From Stentor coeruleus (lineage: Eukaryota; Ciliophora; Heterotrichea; Heterotrichida; Stentoridae): a stretch of DNA of 64,000 bases. The stretch covers positions 1 to 64,000 of the forward strand of contig MPUH01000301.1 in assembly GCA_001970955.1 (NCBI GenBank), given 5' to 3'. The notes under the pieces are model-generated. The model saw nothing but the letters and a program-made list of their open reading frames with translations. It had not been told where the DNA came from and searched no databases. Positions within the stretch are counted from its first letter, which is position 1. Every line of letters starts with the position of its first letter. Both the position numbers and the translations under genes were made by a program. Positions 1 through 10,084 of this stretch are shown in pieces.

Positions 1-699
1 TTATCAGTATTCATATCTAAGAAACTTTCAGTCCTGCTAAAAGTTTGCCCATGCTGAATACTTGAATTTGTATTGACTGTACTTAAATATCCACTAGATA
101 CATAAGAAGGTCGCATATTTTCCCCCCATTCATCACTAACTCTTCCAGCGTAAATATTATAAAATTCAAAAAACTTGTCTCCTTCACAAGGTCTCCAAGT
201 ATCTTAGCTAAACACCTCTATTTCAATAGGCAATGAAGTGAATTCTTCAGAAAAATTCGACATAGACATGCTTGGGACAAAAGATAGACTGGTTTTTTTA
301 TGTAAAAATCTTTTCCAATATATTGTTGAAAACCAAATGTGGTCTTTAATTTCATTAAAACTCTTACTTCCGATTCGTTTTTTCATTTTTATCTAATAAT
401 CTGCTTATAAGGTCCACAGCATCTTCACTCATGTATTTTGGAAAACTGAGTTCCTCGTGCTGTATTTTCCAGAACATTCTCTCAGTGTTCTCATCATAAA
501 ATCGTGGAAATCCTGTTAGCGGTTCGAATAGTAAAGATCCTAGACGATAGTAGTCAATTTCTTTCCCATGACCATTACGACTTAGCATTTCAGGGCTCAT
601 ATATTCAGCAGAACCACAATAATTGTATCTTTTTTCATCTGATCTTATGATATCCCTAGCCAAACCAAATTCAGAAAGTTTTATATGCTCATTTTTCTT
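1..699 (-). pseudogene. Decayed AGC-type Ser/Thr protein kinase, C-terminal half
   Basis: Remnant of an AGC-family protein kinase, recognisable from the activation loop to the C-terminal tail. Reading the minus strand from about 699, one sees HIKLSEFGLARD (the DFG metal-binding motif is EFG), then CGSAEYMSPEML (activation and APE-like segment), then the C-lobe to about 364. The frame then shifts within a short A-run near 375, and the kinase continues in another frame as KKRIGSKSFNEIKDHIWF and the AGC tail SNFSEEFTSLP (to 204). A TAA follows, and the same frame then stays open to the window edge. The N-lobe (glycine loop, VAIK lysine, catalytic HRD) is absent: a stop lies just upstream of the EFG segment. 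No 15-nt GT-AG intron explains either break. A missing N-lobe, altered DFG, a frameshift and an in-frame stop together point to a pseudogene of the host's own kinase. A sequencing error could explain the frameshift alone, but not the rest. Confidence 0.75.
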
Positions 700-1532
700 T
701 TAATTCATGAATTTTAATTTTTAATTCAGCCTTATATATATCAATTTTATCATCATGCATCTTTTTTGTTTTTCTAATGCATCATTATAATTACTTATTC
801 ACTTAGTTGATTCAATGATGGAGTGCAAATTATAGCATCAATTTATATGTTATTAAAATAGTTACTATTATAATCAAACTTAGGCTGAGGGCTAAAGTAA
901 TTTTAATGCTACAACTAAAAACGAAAAAGAATCAATGAAAATGAATTCGATAAATTGTAAGTTTAGCATCATTGATGTCATAGATAGATAATCATATAGT
1001 TTTTCTTATATAATCCATTTTAAAAATAATATCTGTTTTATATCTATCAAAATAAAAATAGTCTTATCAATCAATCCTTTTAAGTGTATAATATCTTTAA
1101 CATGTTAATATTTTATATTGAATCCATATACAAGCCCTATTAAAAGCTTTAAAATCTACAACAGCATATTAAATTTCTATAACTAAAACTATAAAATCAT
1201 CGAAAAAATACACTAAAACTAGCATTTCTAGCATATTTTTCCAAATATATATTTTATTTTTCACTTTAATCCTACAAATAAACCTTCTACTCAATAATAT
1301 TTTCTACATTCCTTAAAAAGCCTATCGTAATAAAAACCTAATAAGCTCCAAAGTTTTCCAAATCCCACTTTATTCAATCTAACATCTATAATCATACCAA
1401 TCTAATCATTATTCACCTTATTCAATTCAATAATCAAAATTTTCTCAAACAACCTAACTTTTTTGCTAATATCTTCCTGTAATTACCCACATATTCATAC
1501 TATTTTACTCTTAAAAAAATTACTTTATATAA
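700..1532. promoter_or_regulatory. Intergenic region upstream of RdRP, no gene seen
   Basis: AT-rich spacer without a convincing reading frame. The last 150 bases before the RdRP start are strikingly poor in G on the plus strand: by hand count 1381-1500 has 2 G against 29 C. This is the same skew seen upstream of other genes here. The start codon sits in a TATATAAATG context. No tRNA or hairpin stands out. Confidence 0.5.
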
Positions 1533-4500
1533 ATGAAAATAGGTGAATACTATCTATCAGGATATCCACCTAATTGGGATTCTCTAAATGTAAGAGACTT
1601 AATGGTTCATTACGGTTCAATCTTGCGTATCAGGGCGAATTCTAAAGGTTTTTCTTTTATAGCATTTGATTTAGGACATAGTGTTGATAATCTTACTCAA
1701 AGGATACTTAGCGGGAATCAGAAACTTAGTATTCGGCCTCCTGACCGTAATGAAAATTACAAATTCGAATGTATTCCTCCTCATGGAACAATCAGGAACC
1801 TACAAATTGGATTTATAAGATGGATTGACGATATACCTTATTTTGCTGAAAATGATAAATTCGGTCCTCCTGCTTTATGTATCGTCAAAGAACAAAACAT
1901 GGAATTTCATCTTTGGAAATCTGCTAAAAAGTATAAATTAGGTTATAAACTCAAGAATATTGCAAACATATCATGTATTGAAAAAGAAACCATGTATGAA
2001 GTTTTTATTCAATTCAATCAGCCACCTGAAGTGTATAGATGCGATCCTAATAGAAAATTTTTCCAAATTTGGACTATAGGTGTTAATGAGCCAGGATGGA
2101 AACGTGTTCCTTCGATTTTTGATGATTTAACCGGTTTTATAAGCTTTGAAATCAAAAAAATGAGTGTGATTTTTGAAGTACTAAAAGTTCATGATAATGG
2201 ATTAATAGATCTTTTAAGATCAATTCAGAATTTCGTCGATTTCCCAGAAAGAATTTACCTTCCACCACCTTTACAGTTTTCAGATATCGATAACTCAAAT
2301 CTAGACTTTCAAGTGAAATTCACGATTTATAGTCTTATAAGTTTGACAATAATTTCAGTTTATGATTTGAATGAAGAGTTTATTAAAACTATAGAAAAGC
2401 TTGATCAAGTAAAAGTTGTAGATGCAATGCAGCAAATGATATCTTCACATGGATCCCTTGCATTACGTACAATATCAAATTTCGAAGGAGAATTTCATAA
2501 TTATTACAAAAACAGTTCATCTTTTATCTCAGAAATCCTACCTGAATATGAATCAATAAATCGTGTTCTTGTAACTCCAACAACTGCATATTTTAGAATA
2601 GGAGAACCTGAGCTTTCGAATAGAATAACAAGACAATATGCTCAATATAAAAATGATTTTTTAAGAATCACATTTACAGATGAAAATTTAAATAAAATAC
2701 TACCATATCCAGATGAGTTACTTCAAAGAGTTGAAGAAATTCTTAAAGAATTTAGAGTAGCTGGTAAAGTTTATAAGGTTCTAGCATATAGTGCATCACA
2801 ACTTAAACAACATTCAGTATGGATGTTTAATAATAATGCTCCAATTACCCATGAAGAAATTATATCTTGGTTAGGTGATTTTTCTTCAATAAAAGTTCCA
2901 GGAAAATATGTTGCAAGAGTAGGTTTAAGTTTTTCTTCTAGTAAAAGAATACTTGAACTAAATCCTGAAGAAATTGAAGTTATAGAAGATATTGAATATA
3001 ATGGTTTTAATTTCAGTGATGGTGCAGGAATAATATCCCCAGAAATTTGTGAAGATATTAATAGAATTGCTGGTGTTAAATCTTGTGCGTTTCAGTTTAG
3101 AATGGGGGGAGCTAAAGGGGTTATGGTTGTTGATGATAGGCTTACTGGGAGAAAGTTTTGTTTAAGAAATAGTCTTATAAAATATAATTCAGAACATAGA
3201 GTTTTTGAATTGCTTAATCCTTCAGAATTTCGTTTTGGGTTTTTAAATCGACAACTTATTATGCTTTTAAATACACTTGGAACTCCTGATGAGATATTTA
3301 TAACACTTCATCATGAAATGCTTCAGAATATAAATGAAGATTGCAAAGCTTTTTTTTGTTGTATGCGAGCTATGAATTTATCAAATTTAGCCATGCGATG
3401 TCTTGATAAACTTATGAATTTTAATACTGAACCATTAGCTTGTGAAATCAAATCTTTGTTATTAAAACGTTCATTAAACCAACTTAGGAAAAAACAGAAA
3501 ATTTTCCTTAGAAAATCTGCATGTATTATTGGAGTTATAGATGAAAAAAGAGTATTAAATTATGGGGAATGCTTTGTTAAAGTACCTGAAGGGGTTATTG
3601 AAGGTGATGTAGTCGTAGCGAAAAATCCTTGTTTACATCCAGGAGATATAAGAATACTTAAAGCAGTAAATAAACCTGAGCTACACTATTTGGAAAATGT
3701 TGTAGTTTTTCCAAGCAAAGGACCAAGACCACATACAAATGAGTGTTCTGGATCAGATTTAGATGGAGACCTTTATTTCATTACTTGGGAAAATCGTCTT
3801 ATACCTCCAAGTATAAGAGAACCTATGATTTATGATTCAACTCCACCAATGCAAGTTCCAGGACCTTATGGACTATCCACATTTATAGATTTCTTCAGAA
3901 CTTTTGTCACAAACGATAAACTTGGACAAATTGATAATCTTCATATGGCTATTGCAGATTCTAGTCAAGATTACGCCAATGATGAAAGATGTATTCATCT
4001 AAGTGAGTTGCATTCAATAGCAGTTGATTTTGCCAAAACTGGAAACATCGTCAATGTTCCTAAAGATTACACAAGCATACCTTTTCCTGATTTTATGGAA
4101 AACCCAAATGCCCAATCATATGTTTCAAATAAAATATTAGGAAGACTTTATCGTGAAGTACTTGAAATGCCTGAAATTCCTATACCAGAACTTAATTCAC
4201 AAAATTTAATAGAAGGATATGAAAAAGAACTTGAAAAAGCACGAACACTTGTAGGTGATTATAAAAAAGACCTTGATATGCTTATGAAAAGATTTGGTGT
4301 AAGTAATGAAATTGAACTTATTATAGCCCAGCCACTTGAACTTACAAATTATTTTCAAAAAAAAAAACGTGAAGATGAAATTAGAGAACTTCTTAATTTA
4401 ATGTCGAATAAACTTATAGAAAAGCATAGGAAAATATTCGCAACTTTTGCAACAAAAGAGTTAGCAAGTGCCTGCTATTTTATATCTCATAAAGAAATTA

Positions 4501-4553
4501 TTGCAAGAGCTTATCCTTGGGTTATAGCATATGAAATCCTTGAGGTTTTATAA
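1533..4553 (+). CDS. Cellular RNA-dependent RNA polymerase (RdRP, RDR family)
   Basis: Eukaryotic RNA-dependent RNA polymerase of the QDE-1/RDR type, which copies single-stranded RNA into double-stranded RNA for Dicer and small-RNA silencing. The 1006-aa frame is uninterrupted. The signature catalytic motif DLDGD lies at residues 742-746 within CSGSDLDGDLYFITW; its aspartates bind the catalytic metal. Other family-typical segments precede it: FSDGAGIISPEI (about residues 495-506), FQFRMGGAKGVMVVD and FPSKGPRPHTNECSG just before the active site. The N-terminal 50 residues resemble an RRM-like fold (weak inference). The C-terminal part after residue 880 is helical and charged, as usual for the family. 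The length is normal for RDRs. The start is the first ATG after a long G-poor spacer. A Qc-SNARE gene follows 65 bp downstream on the same strand, with no obvious functional link. Family assignment is secure; which small-RNA pathway it serves cannot be read from sequence. Confidence 0.95.
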   Translation: MKIGEYYLSGYPPNWDSLNVRDLMVHYGSILRIRANSKGFSFIAFDLGHSVDNLTQRILSGNQKLSIRPPDRNENYKFECIPPHGTIRNLQIGFIRWIDDIPYFAENDKFGPPALCIVKEQNMEFHLWKSAKKYKLGYKLKNIANISCIEKETMYEVFIQFNQPPEVYRCDPNRKFFQIWTIGVNEPGWKRVPSIFDDLTGFISFEIKKMSVIFEVLKVHDNGLIDLLRSIQNFVDFPERIYLPPPLQFSDIDNSNLDFQVKFTIYSLISLTIISVYDLNEEFIKTIEKLDQVKVVDAMQQMISSHGSLALRTISNFEGEFHNYYKNSSSFISEILPEYESINRVLVTPTTAYFRIGEPELSNRITRQYAQYKNDFLRITFTDENLNKILPYPDELLQRVEEILKEFRVAGKVYKVLAYSASQLKQHSVWMFNNNAPITHEEIISWLGDFSSIKVPGKYVARVGLSFSSSKRILELNPEEIEVIEDIEYNGFNFSDGAGIISPEICEDINRIAGVKSCAFQFRMGGAKGVMVVDDRLTGRKFCLRNSLIKYNSEHRVFELLNPSEFRFGFLNRQLIMLLNTLGTPDEIFITLHHEMLQNINEDCKAFFCCMRAMNLSNLAMRCLDKLMNFNTEPLACEIKSLLLKRSLNQLRKKQKIFLRKSACIIGVIDEKRVLNYGECFVKVPEGVIEGDVVVAKNPCLHPGDIRILKAVNKPELHYLENVVVFPSKGPRPHTNECSGSDLDGDLYFITWENRLIPPSIREPMIYDSTPPMQVPGPYGLSTFIDFFRTFVTNDKLGQIDNLHMAIADSSQDYANDERCIHLSELHSIAVDFAKTGNIVNVPKDYTSIPFPDFMENPNAQSYVSNKILGRLYREVLEMPEIPIPELNSQNLIEGYEKELEKARTLVGDYKKDLDMLMKRFGVSNEIELIIAQPLELTNYFQKKKREDEIRELLNLMSNKLIEKHRKIFATFATKELASACYFISHKEIIARAYPWVIAYEILEVL

Positions 4554-4618
4554 ATAGAATTAGATGATATTAGTTTAGTTAGGAGAGATAATATGTCTGA
4601 AATTTATAATAATACTTT

Positions 4619-5305
4619 ATGGACAACTTTCAAGATGATTTAGCTAAAGCAAAGAAGCTACGTAATGATCTTCTTGCTGATGTGACTGAGAGGGAAAATA
4701 GAATGAAGAATGGAGAGTCTACAGGAAGAGTTGATGCAAAATTACGCGGAGGGATACAACAATTTGCTGTTTTTGTTGATTCACTTCATAATCAAGTTGA
4801 ACTCTATTCACGCGAGCCAGGTCGATACAGGCTAAGCCAATCTGAAATTGATAAACGCAGAGAAATAGTGCGTGACTTAGAACAATCATTATCAGAGATA
4901 GATGAAAAATCTCGCCAAGTTTTTTCTCAGCCTAAAGGACCAGCGGGAGGTGTAAATTTCAAGCGAGAAGCAGGAGAAAGTGAAACTTCTGACACTAAAA
5001 ACCTTAGTAATCAAGATTTAAAGTTCTCTCAAAAAAAAATGCTTGAAAGGCAAGATGAGATTGTTGAAGGGTTAATTGGGACTAGTGAAAATCTTGTTTA
5101 TGTTGCTAAAGAAATAGGAGATGAAGTTGATTTGCACAATAAACTCTTAGATGATGTTGAACAAAATGTTGATCACCAGAACCAAAGAATTAATAACACG
5201 ACCTTCAAAATGAAACTATTGATAGAAAAATCAAATGATGGGTGTATGCTTTGTTGCATTGTCCTTTTGATAGTTGGAATAGTTTTAGTTTTAGTACTTC
5301 TTTAG
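4619..5305 (+). CDS. Qc-SNARE, syntaxin-6/8/10-like
   Basis: Tail-anchored SNARE for vesicle fusion in the endosome/Golgi system (family knowledge). The 228-aa protein has an N-terminal helical region (residues 1-105, syntaxin-6 N-like), a linker, one SNARE motif (about 142-205) and a single C-terminal membrane segment (208-228) rich in Ile, Val and Leu and preceded by Cys residues. The SNARE core aligns as GDEVDLHNKLLDDVE with GNELDEQNEIIDDL of syntaxin-8. The alignment places His173 at the zero ionic layer, where Q-SNAREs carry Gln. The rest of the heptad pattern is intact, so the gene does not look dead. An earlier ATG at 4593 is out of frame, so the start at 4619 is preferred. Syntaxin-6 versus syntaxin-8 type cannot be decided here. 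Confidence 0.85.
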   Translation: MDNFQDDLAKAKKLRNDLLADVTERENRMKNGESTGRVDAKLRGGIQQFAVFVDSLHNQVELYSREPGRYRLSQSEIDKRREIVRDLEQSLSEIDEKSRQVFSQPKGPAGGVNFKREAGESETSDTKNLSNQDLKFSQKKMLERQDEIVEGLIGTSENLVYVAKEIGDEVDLHNKLLDDVEQNVDHQNQRINNTTFKMKLLIEKSNDGCMLCCIVLLIVGIVLVLVLL

Positions 5306-5848
5306 ATTTTATTAAACTTTCGAACTATTTAGTTTTTGTAATTTATAAATAGGAAAATTCATGTTAAGACTTTTATAATAAATTTAGTTATAATTAGGTG
5401 TATCTGCATTTCAGCTGATTAGGAAAATTAATTGAATAGCTTTTACTGAATTTATATTTTTTAACTGAAATGTAACTTATCAGTTATTGATAGTTTGCCT
5501 TATTCATAAAATTATATGCTTTCTTTATAAATTTGCCTACATTTTTAGATAAATTTTATTTAAGAATTTTTTATTTGGAGTAATAGTTGGATTTTGGAAT
5601 TTTAAAAAACATTGAAAGAAGATATAGTTATTTTAGGCTGAAAAGTGGAAGGGTATACAATAAAAATTAATAAACAAACAGCAATTAAAGTAATTCGCCA
5701 GCTTTAAAAACCTATAAGAGAAAATTTGAAATAACAAGTAAATAATAATTAAAAAAAAATGTTACTTCTAAAACATTATTAATACCATGAAGTTTTTTCA
5801 AAAACAAAAATAAATTAAGAATCTATTTGTTATATACCTCCATTATAA
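5306..5848. other. Convergent intergenic spacer, nothing recognised
   Basis: AT-rich spacer between the 3' ends of the SNARE gene (plus) and the large ankyrin/EF-hand gene (minus). I see no reading frame of note, no tRNA and no strong hairpin. It is unusually long for a convergent spacer in this window, where others are 3 to 26 bp. Confidence 0.4.
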
Positions 5849-8800
5849 TTAGTAAGGTTTGGGCAAAATCATTTTATGGTCTCGTGTTATTTCCATCCTT
5901 TCAATAACAGTATTTAAATCCTGTATTGGGTTTATATCAACTTTATCTAAAACCTCATACATAGGTTTTTTTGGATCATCTGCTAAATGTAATTCAATTT
6001 CCTTTACTCCTATTTTATCATAAATGCTAATAAGATAATATCTTTTATTCTTTTTTATTCCTCTTCTTCCATATAGTTTCCTCACACTTTTTTTCACAAT
6101 ACCTTCTTCAACTCGATCTAATGCAACTTTTTTAACACCCTTAATCTGAGTCCATAAAAACTTTACAGTAACAGTGTATTGCCCAATCTCAAAATTTCTA
6201 TCATTTGTCCATTTTTCTGGATTTTTAATAGCATCTTGCCAATCAAGAAAAGCTTTACATATTTCTTCACGTTTTTCAACACTAAACAATGTGAATTTTA
6301 ATGGTTTATATTGAGAAAATATCACTTCAGGTATCATAAACTTTTTATTCCATGGAGGACCTGCTGATGAATGAACAAAAGCATTCCCTATTTCAGATCT
6401 AGAGTATGCTTTAATCTGACAATTACATGCAGTGATTTCAATACCAACTGAACCTCTGATTTCTTCAACAATTGTATCTAAAACAATTTCATTTGTTTCT
6501 GATATTGAAACTTTATCGAAAATATTTTCCAATGGCTGCTTTGGACATTCAAGTGAAGAGATAACCTCAAACATTGGAATATCAAAACTATCAGCTGAAT
6601 GTAATTCTAATAAAAATGATTCTTCTAATTCAATAACACTTAATAGATAATAATGCTGTTTACATTTTATAGCCCTACGTGCTTTAAGTGCTCTTTTTGG
6701 TTTAGCTTTAATTTGAAATTCTTTTCTAGCTTTCATACCCCTAAACATGGCTTGTATTTTTACTGCAGCTTTCCACATTTTTTCTTCATCAGAAGTTTGT
6801 GCAGTCCATAAAAATTTCAAACTAAGACTATATCCTCCATCTAATGGTACTTGTAAAGGATTTGTCCATCCTTTAGAAGATAAAGCTACTTCAATACTAA
6901 GATTTCTCCATAAAATAACTTCTCTATTAATTGCATTAAATACTGTGCATTTAAGACTTGGAATAGGATCATCTTTTTTACTTGAAAATTCAGTTTTTTG
7001 CATATCTGATAAACTTAATACAGCCGATGCTTCTTTTTCTAATTGGCATAATGCTGTACTTGTATTCACAGTAAACTGGACAAATGCATTTGGAAATCCA
7101 CTAAAACTAACAATTTCTACACTTAAAGCTCCAGCTCTTTCTATTCTAATTGTTTCTTTTGGACACCACATTAGATGTATGATTATTGAGCCTTTTTTTC
7201 TTCCATTAGGCTCAAGAACTATACTCTCAGTTTTAACTGCCCAAGAATTAGGAAAATTCAAAGTTTGTCCCCACACAATTTTTGATGCTCCAATTAACCC
7301 TTTGTCATTATTAACTTCAATTGTCACTTCAGACGACACAGCTGTTGAACTTGTATCATAAAGTCTGATTCTTCCTTTATATTTCCAATCAGGATCAGGG
7401 CCAATAGAAAGTGGAGTTTTTAAAGATTTCTCTGCACCTTCAATGTAAATTTGACAAAAATTATTACCAGGTCCTAAATCTTTTCCTCTTACAATCCCAA
7501 CAACTAAACTTCCATTTAGTTTTTTAACTGTTTGTTTTGCTGTTTGATTTTCTTGTGTAGGTTTGATTATTGTGTTATTTTTTATATCAGGTACTTTAAT
7601 TTGTGGTGCTTCAGTTTCTTCATGTATTGAAGATGCGGGTGTAGGTTCTTTTGCATCATCATATCTTGAATTAGGCATTTTTGTTTGAGGAAGTTTTACT
7701 GGTTTTGGTGGAGGAGGAGCATTTTCAAGTCTTGATTTTAATTCTTCTAATGAAACAGTTCCACTATGATCTTGATCAAGTACTGCAAAAAGTGCATGTC
7801 TATCTTCACGATTAAGATTAAGATGTAGATATTCACATACTTGTGATAATTCTTGGAAATTAATAATTCCATCATCGTTTACGTCTAAATAATCAAATGC
7901 CTGATCAATTGTCATATTGTTTTGCTGAAATGCTTCAACTAGCCTACTGAAAAGCATTGTTTCTAAATTTGCCATTCTTTGTTGTCTTGAAGCTAACATA
8001 TCGGATATAGCATCGATTGATACACCATTTATACCTTTTCTAAAACCTGAAATCCTTAACAAAACAATAATATCTTGTGGTGGCAAAAATAAAGAACCTA
8101 ATACTTTTGCTAATTCTCCTTTTGTTACTTTTCCATCTTTATTTCCATCAGCATCGGTTAGTCTTTGTTTATATCCTGGAGGGTTACCTTTAAGTGCTGT
8201 TTCTAATCTTTTTAAAACCTCATCATCTTGTAAATGATTTTCAGGTCCTGAAGCTTCTAGATCTTCATCTGCTTCTAATGCACTTAAAAATAATTGCCCA
8301 GCTCTAAACCTTAGATTTCTGTTGTCGGACTCCAAATTTTTTATATTTTCTTTAAGAACTTCAATATCATTTCTTGAAGGTCTTGAATCTAATTCAATCT
8401 TCAAAGATTCAGCTAAACCTTTAAGTTCTTTACATTTTTTCTCACTCTCTTCATATCTCACCCTATAGTTTTCAGAAGTCTCAATCAAACGTTGTTTCTC
8501 CATAGCTTTTGCTTTTATCTCATCATTAGTTGGTACTTGTTGTAACAAAGACTGATATTTATCCCTTAATTCTTGTATTAATGTTTGTTGATTTAATATT
8601 TCAGATCCTTTACCTTTCAAAGCAATTTGAAGTTCCTGTATAATAGCATCTTTTCCTAGTAATGCTTGTTGAAGTTCTTTAATATGATTTTCAGCTGTAT
8701 CAAGTTCTTGTTGTAATCTTATTGATTTCCCATCATCTTGTATATAAATAGCATCTTGTCTTGGAGTTCTATAAACTCCTGCACCAAAAAAATCTAATCC

Positions 8801-10084
8801 AGAAACTTCATCTTCATGTGGTTCAGGTAAAGCTTTTGGATATGGAAATAAAACATTAAAAACTTTAATCACAGCCTCTCCTGAAGGGGTTGAAGCTAAA
8901 TCATTATGTAAAGCTGCTGTTGTTAATATACCATCAACCCAAGATCCAGAATAAAGACTTGGTTTTTTTATATGTTGATTAGTTTGAACTCCTGATTCCT
9001 GAACTTTTCTTAACAATGAAATAAGTTTTTCCCTAAAGCCAGTAGTAGAAGATTGATTTCCTATATTAGGAGTTTGTAAAGGTGTTATCGGTCTGTTTTC
9101 ACTTGCTTTTTGTGTGAGTTTCGGAAGTTTTTCTGAAGAAATCCTACTAGATTTAATTTGCTGTTCAGGTTTGGATTTAGAGTATAAATTTACAAGTTGT
9201 TTTATGCTAGAGTTTGTTGCAAGATCGCTTGGAGTTTTTCCATTTTTATCTCTAGAAGTAAGACTAGCTCCCCATTTTAATAATAAACGTATTCCTCTAG
9301 GTTTAGAAGAATCACAAGCATGATGAAGAGGTGTTTTTAGTTCATTATCAGGGACATCAACAGAAATCCCAGCTTCTAATAAAGTTCTTATTATATCAAC
9401 TTGTCTTGGATGAGGGTTAAAAATCGCATAATGTAAAGGACTTCTACCTGTATAATCTCTAGTATCTAAAAGGGTTATATCATGTTTAAGTAAGACTTCA
9501 GAAGTTTCTGTTGATGGTGAACATACAGCGAAAAGTAAAGAATTTCTCCCAAGTGTATCTTTTGCTCTAGCATCTGCTCCTTTAAGTAATAGGAATGCTA
9601 CAATATTACTATGCCCTGAAGTACAAGCTAGATGTAAAGGAGTTGATAATAATTTATCCCGGGCTTCAAGACTCCAACCTCTATTTACAAGGTATTCAAC
9701 AATGTCAACATGCCCTTCTCGGCAAGCTATGTGCAAGCATGTTTTTTTACTATCATCAACAGAGTTTATACAAGCTTTTATATCGTTTACTTTAACATAA
9801 TCTTCTAATAGTTTCAAATCCCCTCGGATAACTATTGCAAACAAATTACTTGAACCAGTATTTCCTTCTCGTGATAGCCACTTTATATTAAATTTAGCAC
9901 GGGCAAGTCGATCTGCAGTTTTTTCTTGATAAATACTCCAATCTTCCTGTACAGCTGCTTTGAATTCTTCTGCCCATGTTGGAGTTATTTGAGTAATTGC
10001 AAGTTCTTCTAAGGTTAAATGATGAAAACCTCTTTTTTTAAATTTCTCAAGGACGTGCTTCTTGGCTGACTCATTGTCTTGCAT
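5849..10084 (-). CDS. Large ankyrin-repeat, coiled-coil, EF-hand, C2-like and IQ-motif protein
   Basis: Multidomain protein of about 1411 aa, not matched to a named family. From the N-terminus: an unassigned region of about 110 residues; five to six ankyrin repeats (about 112-290, e.g. KTCLHIACREGHVDIVEYL, STPLHLACTSGHSNIVAFL); a Ser/Pro-rich linker; a coiled coil (about 453-600); EF-hand loops DADGNKDGKVTKGE (about 644), DVNDDGIINFQE (about 734) and DQDHSGTVSLEE (about 769), plus one degenerate EF-like segment between the first two; a Pro-rich linker; a C2-like beta domain (about 857-972); and an IQ motif AAVKIQAMFRGMKARKEF (about 1105-1122). A lysine-rich YYL-containing module occurs twice (about 1136 and 1340). 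The frame stays open upstream into importin-alpha, but ATG at 10084-10082 is chosen because the upstream part is antisense to that conserved gene. Ca2+/calmodulin-regulated scaffold is an inference from the domains. Confidence 0.85.
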   Translation of the reverse strand: MQDNESAKKHVLEKFKKRGFHHLTLEELAITQITPTWAEEFKAAVQEDWSIYQEKTADRLARAKFNIKWLSREGNTGSSNLFAIVIRGDLKLLEDYVKVNDIKACINSVDDSKKTCLHIACREGHVDIVEYLVNRGWSLEARDKLLSTPLHLACTSGHSNIVAFLLLKGADARAKDTLGRNSLLFAVCSPSTETSEVLLKHDITLLDTRDYTGRSPLHYAIFNPHPRQVDIIRTLLEAGISVDVPDNELKTPLHHACDSSKPRGIRLLLKWGASLTSRDKNGKTPSDLATNSSIKQLVNLYSKSKPEQQIKSSRISSEKLPKLTQKASENRPITPLQTPNIGNQSSTTGFREKLISLLRKVQESGVQTNQHIKKPSLYSGSWVDGILTTAALHNDLASTPSGEAVIKVFNVLFPYPKALPEPHEDEVSGLDFFGAGVYRTPRQDAIYIQDDGKSIRLQQELDTAENHIKELQQALLGKDAIIQELQIALKGKGSEILNQQTLIQELRDKYQSLLQQVPTNDEIKAKAMEKQRLIETSENYRVRYEESEKKCKELKGLAESLKIELDSRPSRNDIEVLKENIKNLESDNRNLRFRAGQLFLSALEADEDLEASGPENHLQDDEVLKRLETALKGNPPGYKQRLTDADGNKDGKVTKGELAKVLGSLFLPPQDIIVLLRISGFRKGINGVSIDAISDMLASRQQRMANLETMLFSRLVEAFQQNNMTIDQAFDYLDVNDDGIINFQELSQVCEYLHLNLNREDRHALFAVLDQDHSGTVSLEELKSRLENAPPPPKPVKLPQTKMPNSRYDDAKEPTPASSIHEETEAPQIKVPDIKNNTIIKPTQENQTAKQTVKKLNGSLVVGIVRGKDLGPGNNFCQIYIEGAEKSLKTPLSIGPDPDWKYKGRIRLYDTSSTAVSSEVTIEVNNDKGLIGASKIVWGQTLNFPNSWAVKTESIVLEPNGRKKGSIIIHLMWCPKETIRIERAGALSVEIVSFSGFPNAFVQFTVNTSTALCQLEKEASAVLSLSDMQKTEFSSKKDDPIPSLKCTVFNAINREVILWRNLSIEVALSSKGWTNPLQVPLDGGYSLSLKFLWTAQTSDEEKMWKAAVKIQAMFRGMKARKEFQIKAKPKRALKARRAIKCKQHYYLLSVIELEESFLLELHSADSFDIPMFEVISSLECPKQPLENIFDKVSISETNEIVLDTIVEEIRGSVGIEITACNCQIKAYSRSEIGNAFVHSSAGPPWNKKFMIPEVIFSQYKPLKFTLFSVEKREEICKAFLDWQDAIKNPEKWTNDRNFEIGQYTVTVKFLWTQIKGVKKVALDRVEEGIVKKSVRKLYGRRGIKKNKRYYLISIYDKIGVKEIELHLADDPKKPMYEVLDKVDINPIQDLNTVIERMEITRDHKMILPKPY

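Noticed and set aside
520-540. B-box-like GGTTCGAATAG string suggesting a tRNA
   Set aside because: It lies within the kinase C-lobe coding sequence, with no A box or cloverleaf around it.
1533-4553. RdRP as part of an integrated RNA virus
   Set aside because: The DLDGD motif and overall layout are those of cellular RDR-type polymerases; no capsid or other viral gene is nearby.
4540-4570. GT...TAG string overlapping the RdRP stop as a possible intron
   Set aside because: Only 13 nt, starts GTT, and the protein end is plausible without it.
6747-7361. 204-codon open frame on the plus strand
   Set aside because: It is antisense to the conserved C2-like/IQ region of the large ankyrin protein and shows no domain of its own.
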